From Paraburkholderia sacchari (GTDB lineage: Bacteria; Pseudomonadota; Gammaproteobacteria; Burkholderiales; Burkholderiaceae), in NCBI RefSeq assembly GCF_000785435.2, contig NZ_JTDB02000009.1, positions 124,001 to 188,000 of the forward strand: DNA of 64,000 nt, read 5' to 3'. The notes below the pieces were generated by a model. It made no database searches and was not told the origin of the DNA. It worked only from the letters and a program-made list of their open reading frames with translations. Within the stretch, counting starts at the first letter, position 1. Each line of letters starts with the position of its first letter. Shown one piece after another: positions 8,895-16,765 of this stretch. Both the position numbers and the translations under genes were made by a program.

Positions 8895-9242
8895 ATTAGC
8901 CGTGGAAATGAGGCCGCGGCCGGAGCATGTTTATCCGGTCCGGACAAGTGGCGGCAATAGATTCGCAATCGAAATACCGGAAATTTGATCACGCCCTTGA
9001 CAAAGCCCATTCGCGGGCGGCATGATCTGGCCGTGGGTAGAAGCGGTCGATTGAACAAGCAGCGGTGCAATACCGCGATCGTTCAACTGGAGATTGCTCA
9101 CTGACGGAGTTTCTGTCGGTGGCGCCAATTTTCCAACCATTGCCGCTCTCACAGTGCTCCCGAAATCGAGGCAGTTCACCCGGCGCCGCACACGCGCCGT
9201 GAGCTGCTGCGTTCCACCTCAAGCACTGCGAGGAGAGCCCGC
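8895..9242. other. Leader region of the decarboxylation cluster
   Basis: 348 nt without a supported gene. It contains the candidate promoter listed separately and a long putative 5' leader of about 200 nt before the first amidohydrolase gene. GCGAGGAGAGCCCGC just before 9243 supplies the ribosome binding site (GGAGA). No riboswitch fold that I recognise. Confidence 0.5.
8997..9026 (+). promoter_or_regulatory. Candidate sigma70 promoter for the amidohydrolase cluster
   Basis: TTGACA at 8997-9002 is a perfect -35 hexamer and CATGAT at 9021-9026 is a fair -10, separated by 18 bp. It points toward the first amidohydrolase gene. Predicted only by eye. Confidence 0.45.
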
Positions 9243-10145
9243 ATGATTATCGACACAAGCTGCTATCCGACGAATCTCGTCGATCTCGCCTGGCGGCACG
9301 ACGGCGACCCGTTCACCGGCGAACGCCTGATCGAAATGATGGACGGTCCGTTTCTGATCAACGGCAAGCCGCGCCGCATCGACAAGGCGTTCATCCAGCC
9401 GCCGCAAGGCAACACCATCTACACGTACACCGACGGCGTAAAGACCGGCACCGAATCGATCGACGCCTATATGGCCTACACGGTCGAAATGGTGAAGAAG
9501 TATCCGGAGCGCTTTATCGGCTGCTTCGTCTATAACCCGCGCTGCGGCGTCGAAAACGGCGTGAACGCCATCGACTACTACGTGCGCAAGCTCGGCTTCA
9601 AGATGGTGCAGTTCCAGGCCAACATGCATGCGTACCGTCCGGACCGCGCGCTCGACTGGCTGCGCCCGGCGCTCGCCAAATGCGCGGAGCTCGGCGTGCT
9701 CGTAAAGCTGCACACCGGCGACGGCCCGTACAGCATCCCCACCGAATGGGTGCCGATGATCAAGGAGTTCCCGACCGTGAACTTCATCATGGCGCACTTC
9801 GGCGTGCAGACGGGCGGCGTCTACTGCTTCGAGCCGTTCCAGCTCGCGATGGATCTGCCCAACGTGTATTGCGAATCGGGCTGGTGCCTGCAGTCGCGCA
9901 TTGTCGAATTCGCGAAGGTGCTGCCCAAGCACAAGATCCTGTTCGGCTCCGACACGCCGCCGAACGAACCCGGCATGTGGCTGCGTCTGCTCGAAGTGCT
10001 TTGCTTCGATCCGCCGCAAGGCCTCAATCTCGACGAAGACACGCTCGAAGACTATCTCGGCAACAACACCGCACGCATGATCGGCCTCGAGCCGACGCCG
10101 GTGCCGAAGACCGTCGAAGAAGCCAGGGCGCTGCTCGCAGCATGA
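9243..10145 (+). CDS. Amidohydrolase-2 paralog with altered metal site
   Basis: 300 residues, PF04909 (ACMSD-like) amidohydrolase fold, about 60 percent identical by eye to the next gene. The usual metal-binding HxH at the N-terminus (D-T-H-x-H) is replaced by D-T-S-C-Y (S6, Y8). The other expected ligands remain: H157 in LHTGDGPY, H185 in MAHFG and D237 in FGSDTPPNEPG. Family enzymes are Zn/Mn-dependent decarboxylases or hydrolases of aromatic and unsaturated acids. The copy may be a structural partner of its neighbour, an enzyme with a changed metal geometry, or on another substrate. The neighbour starts 31 nt downstream. Confidence 0.88.
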   Translation: MIIDTSCYPTNLVDLAWRHDGDPFTGERLIEMMDGPFLINGKPRRIDKAFIQPPQGNTIYTYTDGVKTGTESIDAYMAYTVEMVKKYPERFIGCFVYNPRCGVENGVNAIDYYVRKLGFKMVQFQANMHAYRPDRALDWLRPALAKCAELGVLVKLHTGDGPYSIPTEWVPMIKEFPTVNFIMAHFGVQTGGVYCFEPFQLAMDLPNVYCESGWCLQSRIVEFAKVLPKHKILFGSDTPPNEPGMWLRLLEVLCFDPPQGLNLDEDTLEDYLGNNTARMIGLEPTPVPKTVEEARALLAA

Positions 10146-10176
10146 GCGCGCCACGTCACACGAACCGGAGACAAGC

Positions 10177-11103
10177 ATGATCATCGATACCCATCTGCAC
10201 CCGACCAATCTCGTCGACGAAGCGTGGCGCCACACCGGCACGCCGTTCACGGGCGAGCGTCTGCTCGAGATGATGGACGGCCCGTACATCATCAACGGCA
10301 AGCCGCGCCGTATCGACATGGGCTTCATTCAGCCGCCGCCGGGCAACACCGGCTATCGCGACGGCAACCGCCGCGGCCGCGAAGGCATTCGCGACTACAT
10401 GTCGTATATCGCCGAGCTGTGCCAGAAATACCCGGACCGCTTTATCGGCAACTTCACGTTCAACCCGCGCTGGGGCCCGGAAGAGGGTGCGCAGGAGCTC
10501 GAATTCCACATCAAGGAATACGGCTTCAAGATGGTGAAGCTGCACGCCAACATGCACGGCTACCGTCCCGACCGCGCGCTCGACTGGCTGCGCCCCGCGA
10601 TGAAGGTGTGCGCGAAGTACAACACCGTCGTGCTGATCCACACGGGCGATGGCCCGTACACGATTCCGACGATGTTCTACCCGATCATCCGCGAGTTCCC
10701 GATGGTGAACTTCATCATCGGTCACTTCGGCATCCAGACCGGCGGCAACTATTCGTTCGAAGCGTTCTGGATGGCGATGGACACGCCCAACGTGGTATGT
10801 GAATCGGGCTGGTGCTTCCAGTCGCGCATCGTCGAGTTCGCACGTGAACTGCCGCGCAACAAGATCGTGTTCGGCACCGACTCGCCGCCGAACGAGCCGG
10901 GCATGTGGCTGCGCGAGCTCGAAATGCTGTGCGGACCCGCGCCGCAGGGCATGGATCTCGACGAGGACGGTCTCGAAGACTACATGGGCAACAACATCGC
11001 GCGCCTGTGCGGCATCAAGACCTCGCCGCCGCCGCGCAATCTCGAGGAAGCGAAGCTGCGCTTGACCGACAGCTACGCAGCGCTCGACAACGTCCCCGCC
11101 TGA
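10177..11103 (+). CDS. Amidohydrolase-2 family protein with complete metal site, probable decarboxylase/hydrolase
   Basis: 308 residues, same family as the preceding gene but with the full metal set: H6 and H8 in DTHLHP, H155 in IHTGDGPY, H183 in GHFG and D235 in FGTDSPPNEPG. The family includes ACMS decarboxylase, gamma-resorcylate and 6-methylsalicylate decarboxylases as well as hydrolases. The ATG has GGAGACAAGC upstream. With UbiD, UbiX and an arylmalonate-decarboxylase-like protein downstream, a role in carboxylate removal or ring-fission product hydrolysis is inferred. Substrate unknown. Confidence 0.88.
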   Translation: MIIDTHLHPTNLVDEAWRHTGTPFTGERLLEMMDGPYIINGKPRRIDMGFIQPPPGNTGYRDGNRRGREGIRDYMSYIAELCQKYPDRFIGNFTFNPRWGPEEGAQELEFHIKEYGFKMVKLHANMHGYRPDRALDWLRPAMKVCAKYNTVVLIHTGDGPYTIPTMFYPIIREFPMVNFIIGHFGIQTGGNYSFEAFWMAMDTPNVVCESGWCFQSRIVEFARELPRNKIVFGTDSPPNEPGMWLRELEMLCGPAPQGMDLDEDGLEDYMGNNIARLCGIKTSPPPRNLEEAKLRLTDSYAALDNVPA

Positions 11104-11246
11104 TAGGGACCATGCGGTGGGCCGCTCGCGCTTCGGTGCTTGCACCGTTGCGCGCGGCGGCCCGCGATAGCAGCTGAGCGCAATGGCGCGGCGCCGTGCA
11201 GCAAGTGCGGCCCGCGCCGTTGAAAGGCTGATGACAAGGAACCACC

Positions 11247-12671
11247 ATGACATCGACCCGTTCGTCCGCTCTCGATCGCGCAGACGCTAATCCGCAGGAC
11301 TTTCGCCATTTTCTCGCCGGCTATCGCGCCGCGCATCCCGACGACGTGCTGACGATCAGTGAACGCGTGAGCGCCGATCAGGACGCCACCGCGCTCGTCT
11401 GGCAGCTCGCCGCGCAGAACCGCCATCCGCTGCTCGCTTTCGAGCAGGTCGACGGCTTGCAGACGCCGCTCGTCACCAATGTGTTTGCGTCTAGAAAGCG
11501 CATCGCGTGGATGCTCGATACGAACGTCCAGAATCTGCACAACGAATTCCAGGCACGCAGCCGGCGCATGGTCGCGCCACGCGTCGTGTCCGATGGTCCG
11601 GTGCTCGAATCGGTCGAGACCGAGCGCATTGACCTCACTACGATCCCGACGCTGCGCCATTTCGAAACCGATCGCGGCCCCTACATCACCAACGCGATCC
11701 TGATCGCCAACGATCCCGAGACCGGCATCGGCAATGCGAGTTATCACCGCTCGATGCTGCATTCGCGCGACGAAATTGCCACCAGCCTGCATTCGCGGGG
11801 CCATCTGTGGCGCATGGTGCAGCGCGCGCAGGCGCTCGGCAAGCCGCTGCCGGTCGCGATGGTGATTGGCGCGCATCCGCTTTTCATGCTGTCCGGCGCC
11901 GCGCGGCTGCCGTATGGCGTGGACGAGCGCCACATCGCGGGCGGACTGCTCGGCGCGCCGCTCGACGTCGTGAAGACGCCGCGTTACGGCATCGAAGTGC
12001 CGGCCTATGCGGAGTTCGTGCTCGAAGGCGTGATCGACCCGCGCGCGCGCGCCGACGAAGGGCCGTTCGGCGAGTTCACCGGTTATTCATCGGATCGGTC
12101 TACTAACAATCTGTTCAAAGTGGAAAGCGTGCTGCGCCGGCGCGACCCGATCCTGATCGACGTGACCGGCGGCAACTCGGCCGAGCACCTGAATCTCGGC
12201 CGCATTCCGCGCGAGTCGGAGATGGTCGAAAAGCTCAAGGAGCGCTTCCCCAGCGTGACGGCCGTTCACTATCCGTCCTCGGGTACGCACTTTCACGCCT
12301 ATGTCGCGTTAAAGCAGTCGCGGCCCGGCGAGGCGCGCCAGGTGATGCTCGGGCTGCTCGGCTGGGACCCGTATTTGAAGAACGTGGTGGCGGTCGATGC
12401 GGACGTCGACATCTCGCGCGACGAAGAAGTGCTGTGGGCGATCGCGACGCATCTGCAACCGCATCTCGACGTGGTGATCGTCGACGGGCTGCCGGGCAGC
12501 GCGCTCGATCCGTCCGCCTCGGGCGTGGGCACGACTTCGCGCATGGGGCTCGACGCCACGCGCGGCCCGCACTTCGACGGCGTGCGCGCACAGATTGGCG
12601 CCGACGCAATGACGCGCGCCGCGCAACTGCTCGCCGGGCTCGCGCCGCGGAATCTGCGGAGCGCATCATGA
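11247..12671 (+). CDS. UbiD family prenylated-FMN decarboxylase
   Basis: 474 residues, typical of UbiD-type decarboxylases (Fdc1, vanillate/4-hydroxybenzoate decarboxylases). The signature around the catalytic Glu-Arg-Glu network is visible as ADEGPFGEFTGYSS near residue 270, with DVTGGNSAEHLNLGRIPRE after it and EIATSLHSRGHLWRM earlier. The enzyme decarboxylates an aromatic or alpha,beta-unsaturated acid using prenylated FMN made by UbiX, whose gene overlaps the stop as ATGA. It sits in a catabolic cluster rather than with ubiquinone genes, so it is not the UbiD of ubiquinone synthesis by context. Confidence 0.9.
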   Translation: MTSTRSSALDRADANPQDFRHFLAGYRAAHPDDVLTISERVSADQDATALVWQLAAQNRHPLLAFEQVDGLQTPLVTNVFASRKRIAWMLDTNVQNLHNEFQARSRRMVAPRVVSDGPVLESVETERIDLTTIPTLRHFETDRGPYITNAILIANDPETGIGNASYHRSMLHSRDEIATSLHSRGHLWRMVQRAQALGKPLPVAMVIGAHPLFMLSGAARLPYGVDERHIAGGLLGAPLDVVKTPRYGIEVPAYAEFVLEGVIDPRARADEGPFGEFTGYSSDRSTNNLFKVESVLRRRDPILIDVTGGNSAEHLNLGRIPRESEMVEKLKERFPSVTAVHYPSSGTHFHAYVALKQSRPGEARQVMLGLLGWDPYLKNVVAVDADVDISRDEEVLWAIATHLQPHLDVVIVDGLPGSALDPSASGVGTTSRMGLDATRGPHFDGVRAQIGADAMTRAAQLLAGLAPRNLRSAS

Positions 12672-13255
12672 AGCGCCTGATCGTCGCGATCACGGGCGCG
12701 AGCGGCGCGGTGTACGGCGTGCGGCTGCTTCAGCAACTCGCGCGCGTCGACCACTGCGAAACGCATCTCGTGATGTCGCCTTCGGGGCTGCTGACGGCGG
12801 GCCACGAACTCGGCATGGGGCGGCGCGACGTCGAAGCGCTCGCCGATGTCGTGCACAACCCGCGCGACATCGGTGCGACGCTCGCGAGCGGTTCGTTCCG
12901 CTGTGACGGCATGGCGGTCGCGCCGTGCTCGATGCGCACGCTCGCGGCCATCGCGACCGGTCTCGCCGACAACCTGATCACGCGCGCCGCCGACGTGATG
13001 CTCAAGGAGCGCCGCAAGCTCGTGCTGCTCGCGCGCGAAACGCCGCTCAACCTCGTGCATCTGCGCAACATGACGAGCGTGACCGAAGCAGGCGCGATTG
13101 TGTTGCCGCCGGTGCCCGCGTTTTACAACCATCCGCGCACGGTCGACGACATCGTCGACCACACGGTCGGGCGCGTGCTCGACCTGTTCGATATCGACCA
13201 CGAAGGCCTCGTCGGCCGTTGGCAAGGGCTGCGCGCCGACGCAGCCGCAATCTGA
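12668..13255 (+). CDS. ubiX: UbiX-type flavin prenyltransferase
   Basis: 195 residues. N-terminal Rossmann-like motif AITGASGAVYGVRLL, then the conserved VAPCSMRTLAAIATGLADNL near residue 84 and the KLVLLARETPLNLVHLRNM segment near 118, all hallmarks of the UbiX/Pad1 family. It attaches a dimethylallyl group to FMN to make the cofactor for UbiD. The start is translationally coupled to ubiD (ATGA). A dedicated cofactor maker within the cluster supports that the UbiD enzyme here is active. Confidence 0.95.
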   Translation: MKRLIVAITGASGAVYGVRLLQQLARVDHCETHLVMSPSGLLTAGHELGMGRRDVEALADVVHNPRDIGATLASGSFRCDGMAVAPCSMRTLAAIATGLADNLITRAADVMLKERRKLVLLARETPLNLVHLRNMTSVTEAGAIVLPPVPAFYNHPRTVDDIVDHTVGRVLDLFDIDHEGLVGRWQGLRADAAAI

Positions 13256-13286
13256 TTTTTCCGGACCCGTAGAAGGAGACAACACA

Positions 13287-14414
13287 ATGAGCCAGCTCAA
13301 CACGCAAACCCAGCCTCAGTCGGTGCAGCCGGTGCCGGTCACGATCCTCACGGGCTTTCTCGGCTCGGGCAAGACCACGCTGCTGAACTACATCCTGACC
13401 GAGCGCCACGGCTACCGGATCGCCGTGATCGAGAACGAGTTCGGCGAAGTCGACGTCGATTCGGAACTCGTGATGACCTCCGACGAGGAAATCTTCCAGG
13501 TCACGAACGGCTGCATCTGCTGCACGGTCGACGTGCGCACGGACCTCGTGAAGATCCTGCAGAAGCTGCTCGAGCGCCCGGAGAAGTTCGATCACATTCT
13601 GGTCGAGACGAGCGGTCTCGCGGACCCCACGCCGGTGGCCGCTACCTTTTTCATGGATCACGAGGTGGCGCGCCAGGTCGCGCTCGATGGCGTCGTCACG
13701 CTGGTCGACGCGCTGCACATCGAGAGCCATCTCGATGATCCGAAGCTGACCGGCTTCGACAATCAGGCCGTCGACCAGATCGTCGCTGCGGACCGCATCA
13801 TCATGAACAAGACCGATCTGGTGAGCGACGACGCGCTTACCCGGCTCGAAGCGCGGCTGCATCATTTGAACGAAGGCGCGCAGATCCTGCGCTCGAACTA
13901 CGCGCAAGTCGATCTGACGAAGATTCTCGGTATCGGCGGCTTCACGCCGGGATGCACGAGCCTCGACGATCAGGACCACGAACATGATCACGAAGGCCAT
14001 GCGCACGACCACGATCATGACCACGTTTGCGATTCGAGCTGCGATCACGCCCATGATCATCACGACGCAGATCACGATCACGGTCATCGGCACGATCCGT
14101 CGGTGAACTCGGTGTCGCTCGTGTTCGACCGGCCGTTCGATCGCGAGCGGCTCGAATCGGGCTTGCGCGCGCTGCTCGCCGTCCAGGGCGACGACATGTT
14201 CCGTATGAAAGGCATCTTCGAGATCGCCGACGATTCGCGCCGCCACGTCGTGCAGGCCGTGCACCGTCAACTCGACTTGCATGCGGCCGAGCCGTGGGCT
14301 AACGAGGCGCGCGAAAGCAAGATCGTGTTCATCGGCCGCAACCTCGATCGTCAGCGGCTGCGCGTGATGGTCGATCTGTGCACATGGCGCGAGCCCATTT
14401 GCGTGCCGGCCTGA
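13287..14414 (+). CDS. CobW/COG0523 GTPase metallochaperone with His-rich loop
   Basis: 375 residues. Walker A GFLGSGKTT near residue 20, the CxCC metal motif NGCICCTVD near 75, Walker B-like VETSGLADPTP, and NKTD for guanine. A loop at about residues 227-275 is extremely rich in His and Asp (DHEHDHEGHAHDHDHDH and onward), followed by the CobW C-terminal domain. COG0523 GTPases load Zn, Co or other metals into client enzymes. Start chosen at 13287 after AGAAGGAGA. Its place beside two metal-dependent amidohydrolases suggests those are the clients; that is inference. Confidence 0.93.
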   Translation: MSQLNTQTQPQSVQPVPVTILTGFLGSGKTTLLNYILTERHGYRIAVIENEFGEVDVDSELVMTSDEEIFQVTNGCICCTVDVRTDLVKILQKLLERPEKFDHILVETSGLADPTPVAATFFMDHEVARQVALDGVVTLVDALHIESHLDDPKLTGFDNQAVDQIVAADRIIMNKTDLVSDDALTRLEARLHHLNEGAQILRSNYAQVDLTKILGIGGFTPGCTSLDDQDHEHDHEGHAHDHDHDHVCDSSCDHAHDHHDADHDHGHRHDPSVNSVSLVFDRPFDRERLESGLRALLAVQGDDMFRMKGIFEIADDSRRHVVQAVHRQLDLHAAEPWANEARESKIVFIGRNLDRQRLRVMVDLCTWREPICVPA

Positions 14415-14484
14415 TCTCATCACCTTTAATTGACTGGCGTCGGGCGCTGTTGAATTTCGCCCGATGCCGCGGAGCATTGATCCA

Positions 14485-15213
14485 ATGACAAAACGAATTC
14501 ATCTCGGCATGTTGACACCGTCGTCGAACACGGTGCTCGAACCGCTTACCAGCGCCATGGTCGCCGGACTACCCGGCGTCAGCGCGCATTTTTCGCGCTT
14601 TCCGGTGACGGAGATTTCGCTCGGCGCGCGCGCGACCGGCCAGTTCGAGTTCGACAAGATCGTCGACGCGGCGCGTCTGCTCGCCGATGCGCGCGTCGAC
14701 GTGATCGCCTGGAGCGGCACCTCGGCGGGCTGGCTCGGCTTCGACGGCGACCGCGAATTGTGCCGGCGCATCACCGAGGCCACCGGCGTGCCGGCGACCA
14801 CCTCGGTGCTCGCGCTCAACGAGATTCTCGAGCGCACCGGCGCGCGCCGCTTCGGCCTTGCCACGCCGTATCTCGACGACGTGCAGCGCAAGATCGTCGA
14901 TAACTACGCGCGGCACGACTTCGAGTGCGTGGCCGAGCAGCATCTCGGGTTGCAGGTGAACTACAGTTTCGCCGAAGTGACCGACGAGCAGATCCGCACG
15001 GCGGTGCGGGAGGTCGCGCGCGCGAAGCCGCAAGCCATCACGACGTTCTGCACGAACCTGCGCGCTGCGCCGCTGGTTGAAGCGCTGGAGGCCGAGACCG
15101 GCATTCCCATCTACGACACGGTGGCGACGGCGGTATGGAAGTCGCTGCGGATGGTGGGCGTGGACACGCGCGAGGTGCGCGGTTGGGGCCGGCTGTTCCA
15201 GGACGTGGTTTGA
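14485..15213 (+). CDS. Asp/Glu racemase superfamily protein, arylmalonate-decarboxylase/maleate-isomerase-like
   Basis: 242 residues. The fold signature LTPSSNTVLEP at the start and the C-terminal half-site TTFCTNLRA (C189) match the Asp/Glu racemase, maleate isomerase and arylmalonate decarboxylase superfamily. The first catalytic cysteine of racemases and isomerases is absent: the corresponding loop reads AWSGTSAGW (S77-G78-T79-S80). A single C-terminal cysteine with a GTS loop is the arrangement of arylmalonate decarboxylase. ATG 14485 is preferred over 14464. Decarboxylation of a malonate-type acid is inferred; maleate isomerase remains an alternative. Confidence 0.8.
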   Translation: MTKRIHLGMLTPSSNTVLEPLTSAMVAGLPGVSAHFSRFPVTEISLGARATGQFEFDKIVDAARLLADARVDVIAWSGTSAGWLGFDGDRELCRRITEATGVPATTSVLALNEILERTGARRFGLATPYLDDVQRKIVDNYARHDFECVAEQHLGLQVNYSFAEVTDEQIRTAVREVARAKPQAITTFCTNLRAAPLVEALEAETGIPIYDTVATAVWKSLRMVGVDTREVRGWGRLFQDVV

Positions 15214-15297
15214 GTTTTCACCGCGTTTTGGTGCAACTATTTATGCAACTTTGCGCACAACGCCCGGCATGCCGGGCATTGCTGCGTTGATAGCGGT

Positions 15298-16536
15298 TCA
15301 TTCCCGCGAAGCCGTCGATTGCCCGGCAAGGCGCGATTTCCCCGCGCTTTGCGCGCCGATCCACACGAGCAGGGCGGTGCCCGCAAGCGCGCCGCCCGCC
15401 GCGCAGACGCCAAGCCAGCCCTCGGCCGCATACGCGGCGCCCGCTGCGCTCGAACCCACCGCGCCGCCCAGGAAGTAGCTCGCCAGATACGCGGTCATGA
15501 TGCGGCTGCGCGCGTCGGCATCGATTTCGAAAATCACGCTCTGGTTCGCGATATGCAGCCCCTGCACGCCCACGTCGAGCAAAAGCGTGCCGGCGATGAG
15601 CAGCGGCAGCGAAGCGCCGCCGCCCGCGAGCAGCGCGAACGAGATCAGCAGCGTCGCGGCGAACGCGCCGGTTGCCTTATTCTCGTGGCCGAGGTCGATG
15701 AGCCTGCCGGCCGGATGCGCGGCAAGCGCGCCAATCACGCCGACGATGCCGAACAGCCCGATCTGCGCATCGTCGTATCCATAGGGCGCGTGGCTCAGCA
15801 CGAAGGTGAGCCCGGTCCACACCACGCTGAAGCACGCGAATGCGAGCGCACCATAAATCGAGCGCAGCACGAGCAGCGGCTCGCGGCGCATCAGATGCGC
15901 AAGCGACGCGAGCAGGCGCGCGTAGCGCACGGGCGTAATGGACGTAGCGGACGTAGCGGACGTAACCGCCTGCGTGTTTCTGGGCAGCATGATGGCGAGC
16001 ACCACGGCGATGGCGATGCTCGCCGCCACCGAAATCGCAAAGATCGCGCGCCAGCCCGCCCAGTACGCGACGTAGCCCGCCACGATGCGCGCGAGCAGCA
16101 CGCCGAGCAGCAGCCCGCTCATCACCACGCCGACTGCGCGCCCGCGCGAGGCCGGGTCGGCGAGCGACGCCGCCATCGGGATCAGGATCTGCGTGGAGCA
16201 CGACGTGAAGCCAACCAGCACGCATCCGGCGGCGAAAGTCGCATAGTTCGGGCTGCAAACGATCAGGCCGAGCGCGGCGATGTTCGCAGCGAGCAGCCGC
16301 AGCACGAGCGCGCGGCGGTCGACCACGTCGCCGAGCGGGACGATCAGCACGAAGCCGGCGGCGTAGCCGAGCTGCGTGAGCGTGACCAGATAGCCGAGAT
16401 CGGCGACCGGGCGGCCGAACGCGGCTGCGATCGTCGCGAGCAGCGGCTGAGCGTAATAAACGTTGGCGACGATCACGCCGCAGGCGATGGCGAACAGCGC
16501 CGCCATCCCACGCGTGAGGCCGGAATTATTTTTCAT
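15298..16536 (-). CDS. MFS transporter, YnfM-like
   Basis: 412 residues with twelve predicted hydrophobic segments in the major facilitator pattern. The loop between helices 2 and 3 reads GFVLIVPLGDVVDRRALVLR, the MFS A-motif. A tandem GACGTAGCG repeat at 15937-15958 encodes TSATSATS in the central loop and may vary in length. Start at 16536 (MKNNSGLTRGM) avoids a non-hydrophobic extension. Convergent with the decarboxylation cluster, 84 nt away; it may import the substrate or export a product, but nothing in the sequence fixes this. Confidence 0.85.
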   Translation of the reverse strand: MKNNSGLTRGMAALFAIACGVIVANVYYAQPLLATIAAAFGRPVADLGYLVTLTQLGYAAGFVLIVPLGDVVDRRALVLRLLAANIAALGLIVCSPNYATFAAGCVLVGFTSCSTQILIPMAASLADPASRGRAVGVVMSGLLLGVLLARIVAGYVAYWAGWRAIFAISVAASIAIAVVLAIMLPRNTQAVTSATSATSITPVRYARLLASLAHLMRREPLLVLRSIYGALAFACFSVVWTGLTFVLSHAPYGYDDAQIGLFGIVGVIGALAAHPAGRLIDLGHENKATGAFAATLLISFALLAGGGASLPLLIAGTLLLDVGVQGLHIANQSVIFEIDADARSRIMTAYLASYFLGGAVGSSAAGAAYAAEGWLGVCAAGGALAGTALLVWIGAQSAGKSRLAGQSTASRE

Positions 16537-16765
16537 CGAGTTCACCCTGCGAAACACGACCGCCCCGGCGCATTGCCGGGGCGGCGCGCGCATCGTGCGG
16601 CTCACCCGATAGTAGGGAATCGGTTTCGATATGTTAAATATGGATTTAATAGATTATCCATATGTAAAACGTATGGATTGCCCGTGCTCCGGCGCCGACG
16701 CGTCCGCCGACGAGGAACGGAATATGCTCGTCCTTGTGCAGGGTTACAGAGGAGAAGAGGGGCGC

